Assembly (NCBI RefSeq): GCF_031877795.1
Contig: NC_133940.1
Coordinates: forward strand, 7,565,985 to 7,629,984
Direction of reading: 5' to 3'
Origin: Strix aluco
Taxonomy: Eukaryota > Chordata > Aves > Strigiformes > Strigidae
DNA length: 64,000 bases
Part shown: positions 37,401 to 64,000 of the stretch, piece by piece
Layout of the letters: each line of letters begins with the position of its first letter
Position numbering within the stretch: position 1 is the first letter of the stretch
Translations under genes and position numbers: made by a program
The notes under the pieces: generated by a model
Told to the model about the DNA's origin: nothing
Database searches by the model: none
The model's input: only the letters and a program-made list of their open reading frames with translations

Positions 37401-40400
37401 AACTTTTGGCTACAGCTATAAACTGACAAGACAACAATCTGAACTGTTTGGTCTAATTGAAATAACTCAAAATCCTATGTGTCTCAGATAAACGCAAAGT
37501 CTTTTTTTCACAGTATCAAATACAGTGCTTGAAATAAGATACAGATATTGTGACTACCTGGTTTAGATGGAAATACAGAAGTCTAAATATCACCTTATGC
37601 TGAAAACTGTAGGGTAGGGGAAAAGAAGTCATCCAGGAGAGGCTCCTGTCTGAAGTGATGCACAAAGAAAGCCAGCAGATAAAAATTTGAAAGGTTGAAT
37701 TAAAATCTCTATGAACCTTGGCAAGACTAAGCTGAAGCCCAAAATGGGTATGTAAATAAGGAGAATTGTATAAAATTCCATTAAGAGGTTTTGATAGTTA
37801 ATCGGACTACCATTTTTTAAAAAGAATGTTTCATGAATAACTTATTTGTAGTCCCTGACCAAGCCTTAAGGTAAATGGCACAAGGTGGGAAAAATACTCA
37901 GTTGTTCCTGTCACTCTTACCCCAGTGTCTATATGAAGGGTCTTTCACAAATCCATGAGCAATTCATGATGCTGGGAAAGGCTCTGATTGTTGCTATTGT
38001 TCTGACAGGCTGGTGTTGATGGCTACATTTTAAATGCTTAACTCTTTCAGTGCACTGCATCAAGGCTGGCATTTCCTGGTGGAGATCAATAGACAAAGAA
38101 ACGGAACACCTAAGATACAAATCCTAGGGAAATATTAGCTAAACTGGGACCGATGATCAAGGACACAGGACTCTGATATGTCCTGAGGAGTGCCATTTAT
38201 GTTAGCTTTCTGCCCTTCAACCGTCCTAAGGGGGAAAAGATGGGAAGAGACCTTTTTCTTATATTCTCTACAAATATTTATGAAAGTATTGGAGTAAATC
38301 CATTCGTGAATAAAAGTCAAAGTTGTTCTTTTTTTTAAAAAAAAAAATATTTTGATGATGAGAAGAGGTATTCCAAAAGCAGAGTGCCTGAAATACCTTC
38401 CAGTTAGTAGAGCAGCCTGCAAACACCAAGTAGTGTAGCTCTGAGTAAGAAATAGAAGCACTGAGCATCTGTAGGACCAAACCCAAGACCTGGAACAGGT
38501 GCACTGAGATTGTTGGGGAATATGAAAGAGGAGGATAGAGGGGTGGGGAATTTTGGTTGAATGATAATCCCATAGCCACTGCATAGTGTAACTGAACACT
38601 AGGATTATATATAAGAAGTGAAGTCTAACATTTGAATGAAATAACAATATACCTTTAATATTAAAAGACTTTAATGGAATTACTGAGATGTATTTTTATA
38701 GTGTCACTGCATTTGAAATAGACCCTTAAAAGGTTCTAGTTTAATTCTACCTAAGAGCTAGTTACTTAATTTGTAAACACATTTCAGAAGGGATGGACAG
38801 TTCAGTCTGAGGATAATTCAAAGTAAAATAGCAAAATCAGTAAGTAATTTGGAAAAAAGAGAGGAAAGGTTGAGAGTCAATCAACAGAAAAACTAGAGTG
38901 CGCTCTGGAAATATGTACATTCTCTCGCTATGCAGACAAGGATTAGAACATTCACTAGTTAGGAAAAAATAAAAATGCTGCATTTAAGCAATGGCAAGGA
39001 AAATTTCAGTTAAGCATTAGGGAAGATTATACAGTACAGCAGCTTTTAGCTTAGGGAAAGTGGTGAAATCATCACTGGAAGCCAGAGCTCAATTAGACAC
39101 CTTTATATTCTGTCTGCTCAGAGGTAATCTGCCTGCATGACAGCAACCTATTTTATTAACAAGAGAATAATTATGGCAAACAATGAGTGCAAATAAACCC
39201 CAAACAGCTAAGTTTGTTTTAGAGCTGGGCATCATCTCTCCTGGCAGATTGTTGAAATTTTGAGTTGAAGCATTTATACAGTTTCTAGGTTTTTAAAAAG
39301 TATTTCTAACATGAACAAGCCAGAAGAGAGGTCTATTTCACCTAAATTTCTTTCTGGAGACTCTGTAAGATCTAATTTCCGATGTGTTTTTATTCATACA
39401 GAAACCTTGTGTCATTGCTCCGCATCTGTAAATTTTTCCTCCTTCAGTCCTCTTGGATTCTCTGCCACCCCCAAGCAAGTCAGTCCTGTGGCTGCCTGTT
39501 TAATGAGCACAGCAGGCTGTCAAACTGAATCATTAGATTGGATTGACCCTTCATCACACTCAAGAATTTGCTGAAAAGAGTATCCAAATCTAATGAAAAG
39601 AGAATCAAACACCTTCCCTTCAAGGTACATTACACAGCAATCATACTCCTAAATTTACTTTGATACTGAGAACGGGTACAATAAACACCACAGTAAGCAG
39701 GCGAACACATAGTATACAGGGATTGCTACAGGCAACTCTCAATCTCTCGCACATTAAAAAAATAAACAGAAATGAAAAGTTTTGGTGGCTAACAAGAAAT
39801 ACCGTACACCCTTTCATAGCTTAAATGTAAAATGCAGCATATCAGGAAACACCAATTTGCAAGGTTTGAAACACAATAATGTAAAAAACAAGAGGAGAAA
39901 TGAAATCATAAACTGATTTCAAGTTTGGAAAAATCATCAGTAGGTGCAGAATTTCACCCCATGAATCACACACTTATTCAGAGAAAACACCATGGTAATA
40001 CATTGGAATTGTGATTTCTGAGGGTAACTCTAGAACTATTTTTTTCCTCTTTTATTCTTTGTAGTTAGTAGGAAAAAAAAACCCACATAGGAAGCTCATG
40101 TTAATGCTTGTGCAGGTCTAACGAAAGGCTGAACAAGCAGCTTTCGTGCCGGTGCACTTCCAGTCATAAATGCTCCATCCCTTAAAATATTCACCACCAG
40201 GTTCAACGGTGAACTATATGCACAGTATCACACCTTGCTGTCAGGGAAGTTGAAACGTCTGAATGTTTAAATGAAGCTAAAATAATAGTATGTGTTACAT
40301 GGTGAACTTGTTAGTTGAACCAAGCTGAACTCTCGCATGGGGAGGTAGAGGGACTAGCACACCAGCCCCCCTGTCTGTTCATCTCGCACTACAACCCTGA

Positions 40401-40480
40401 CGAGGTTTTGGTCTTCAGCATAACCGCAACAGCCAGACCACTCGTTAGCGCAATTAAAAACTGCCACAATTCACATTTCA
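31461..40480. other. Intergenic DNA upstream of FMR1, no gene recognised
   Basis: About 9 kb of AT-rich sequence with a T19 run at 32208-32226. The longest frame (minus, 38135-38647, 170 codons) crosses an A/T homopolymer, begins in very T-rich sequence and resembles nothing I know. One frame of that length is near what chance allows in this window. Distal regulatory elements of FMR1 could lie here but cannot be seen without alignment. Confidence 0.5.
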
Positions 40481-40895
40481 CTCTTCACTCTTGAGCGCAA
40501 CCGGGGGGGAAGCGGAGACCACCGCACGGCTGAGCCTACTTCCCGCTGCCGGGCAGCCCCCCCCTCCTTCGCAGCGGCCCTGGGAGGCTTCCCCGCGTCC
40601 CCACAGGCCCAGGCCTCCTCCTCCCCCGGCCCATCCCCTCTCCCATCGCCGCAAGAGCCGCTACCGGCCCCGTTTGTCACCCAGGGCCCCCAGCACCGCC
40701 AGGCCGGGCCTCCCCCCACCCCGGGCGGGCCGAGGGGAGAGACGCGGCCCGCGGCCACACCCCCCCTCAGCGGCCTGGCGGTGCAGCACGCATTCTGATT
40801 GGCCAGCGGGGCAGTCACTCAGGCGCGCGCGAGGCGAGGAGGCGGGCTCTCAGCCGCCACTGCCGGGTTCCGTCGCCCCTTGCCGCGGCGGTTGG

Positions 40896-40918
40896 GCGCG
40901 CGCGTGCGCGCGTGCGTG
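40896..40918. promoter_or_regulatory. Alternating GC/GT tract, NRF1-like and Z-DNA-prone
   Basis: Twenty-three bases of strict purine-pyrimidine alternation, made of GC and GT steps. It contains GCGCGTGCGCGC, close to the palindromic NRF1/alpha-Pal half-site pattern. NRF1 is a known activator of the human FMR1 promoter. Binding here is inferred. Confidence 0.55.
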
Positions 40919-40921
40919 AGT

Positions 40922-40938
40922 GGGCGGGGCGCGGGGCG
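40922..40938 (+). promoter_or_regulatory. Two GC boxes (Sp1-type)
   Basis: GGGCGGGGC followed by GGGGCGGC, matching the Sp1/KLF consensus, about 190 bp upstream of the initiator-like block. Sp1 sites are known in the human promoter. Confidence 0.6.
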
Positions 40939-41024
40939 GCGCGCGGCCCGGCCGTTAGGCGGTGGGCGAGCGGCGTGTGCTGGCGGGGGCCCGCTCCCCC
41001 GCCCCGCCTCCCCCGCCGCGGCCC

Positions 41025-41034
41025 GTCACGTGAC
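41025..41034. promoter_or_regulatory. E-box palindrome GTCACGTGAC (USF-type)
   Basis: A perfect 10-bp palindrome with a CACGTG core, about 95 bp upstream of the probable start site. USF1/USF2 are reported to act on the mammalian FMR1 promoter, so this is the likely equivalent site. Because it contains CpG it would be methylation-sensitive. Confidence 0.65.
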
Positions 41035-41120
41035 GCGGCCTTAGCGTTTACATTCGAAACGGGCGCCCCCGCGCCCCCCCCCGCGCGCTCCCCCCCACCC
41101 CCGCGCACCGCCCGCGGTGA

Positions 41121-41142
41121 CCGTTTCGGTTTCATTTCCGGG
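41121..41142 (+). promoter_or_regulatory. FMR1: Conserved FMR1 initiator-like block
   Basis: TTTCGGTTTCATTTCCGG within this interval differs by one base from the block I recall around the human FMR1 start sites (TTTCGGTTTCACTTCCGG). It combines a pyrimidine-rich initiator with an ETS-type TTCCGG. Transcription probably starts within it, giving a 5' UTR of about 270 nt. Confidence 0.7.
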
Positions 41143-41405
41143 CGGCTGAGGGCGAGGAGCGGCGGCGCGGAGCCTCCCCGCAGTGCCCCCCCGTCCCCCC
41201 CCGCCGCGGCTCTCCCCTCCGCCCCTCGCACGGCCCCACCCCCTCGGGCTCGCAGTGAACCGAGATTCCCCTTCCCCTCCCCCGCCCGGCACACACACCC
41301 CTCCGCCTCTTCCCCCTCCTGCGCCGAGAGAGAGAGAAAGGGAAGGGAAGGGAAGGGAGGCGGCGCCGGGCCTGGGTCTCCCGCACCGAGCCGCCGCGGC
41401 ACAAC
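41131..41405 (+). other. FMR1: FMR1 5' untranslated region (start approximate)
   Basis: GC-rich leader without any upstream ATG. It has C/T-rich stretches (CCCCTCC, CCTCTTCCCCCTCCT), an AG-dinucleotide run near 41326-41336, then four GGGAA-type units. No CGG run longer than two units occurs, unlike mammalian FMR1. A published chicken FMR1 description reported a CCT rather than a CGG leader repeat (recalled), which the C/T stretches may reflect. The start codon context CACAACATGG is strong. Confidence 0.7.
41340..41357 (+). repeat. Four-run GGGAA tract, G-quadruplex motif in the 5' UTR
   Basis: GGGAAGGGAAGGGAAGGG: four GGG runs with AA loops, ending 48 nt before the ATG. This meets the usual quadruplex pattern on the RNA-sense strand and sits roughly where mammals carry the CGG repeat. 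Confidence 0.85.

Positions 41406-64000
<22,595 letters not shown>

Noticed and set aside
38135-38647. 170-codon minus-strand frame, the longest outside GC-rich DNA
   Set aside because: It crosses an A/T homopolymer, has no recognised domain and mixed composition, and one frame of this length is plausible by chance in this much AT-rich sequence.

Overview
The window is vertebrate nuclear DNA, almost certainly from a bird. It has long AT-rich non-coding stretches, one CpG-island promoter, GT-AG introns, several CR1 LINE copies (the typical avian retroposon, ending in ATTCTRTG-type repeats) and two avian-style retroviral solo LTRs. The dominant gene is FMR1, on the + strand. The window holds its promoter, 5' UTR and coding exons 1-10 (residues 1-330). 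The gene leaves the window in intron 10, so exon 11 onward (the rest of KH2, the NES and the RGG region) is missing.

Layout. Positions 1-11170 are non-coding, with solo LTRs at 2196-2781 and 9939-10397; the second has a perfect 6-bp target-site duplication. Positions 11171-16062 hold three CR1 copies (11171-11706 minus, 13146-13264 minus, 15055-16062 plus). Between the first two lies a previously hidden item: at 12305-12871 an interrupted reading frame encodes a degenerate heat-shock-factor DNA-binding domain of the HSFX/HSFY type, with an in-frame TGA before the domain. Positions 16063-40480 are a gene-poor stretch with two small CR1 tails and no exon I can recognise. Positions 40490-41930 are the FMR1 CpG island, with GC boxes, an alternating GC/GT tract, a CACGTG E-box, a conserved initiator-like block and the 5' UTR. 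Positions 41406-64000 are the FMR1 gene body.

How it fits together. FMR1 makes FMRP, an RNA-binding translational regulator. All ten exons seen are intact, in phase, and match the exon lengths I recall for human FMR1. The HSFX-like relic lies about 28.5 kb upstream. HSFX and FMR1 are both on distal human Xq, so the pairing looks like old synteny. The bird 5' UTR has no CGG repeat. Instead it has a four-run GGGAA tract that fits the G-quadruplex pattern, about 50 nt before the ATG. More quadruplex-prone or hairpin-prone tracts sit in intron 1 and intron 9. There is no CRISPR array, operon or recognisable RNA gene.
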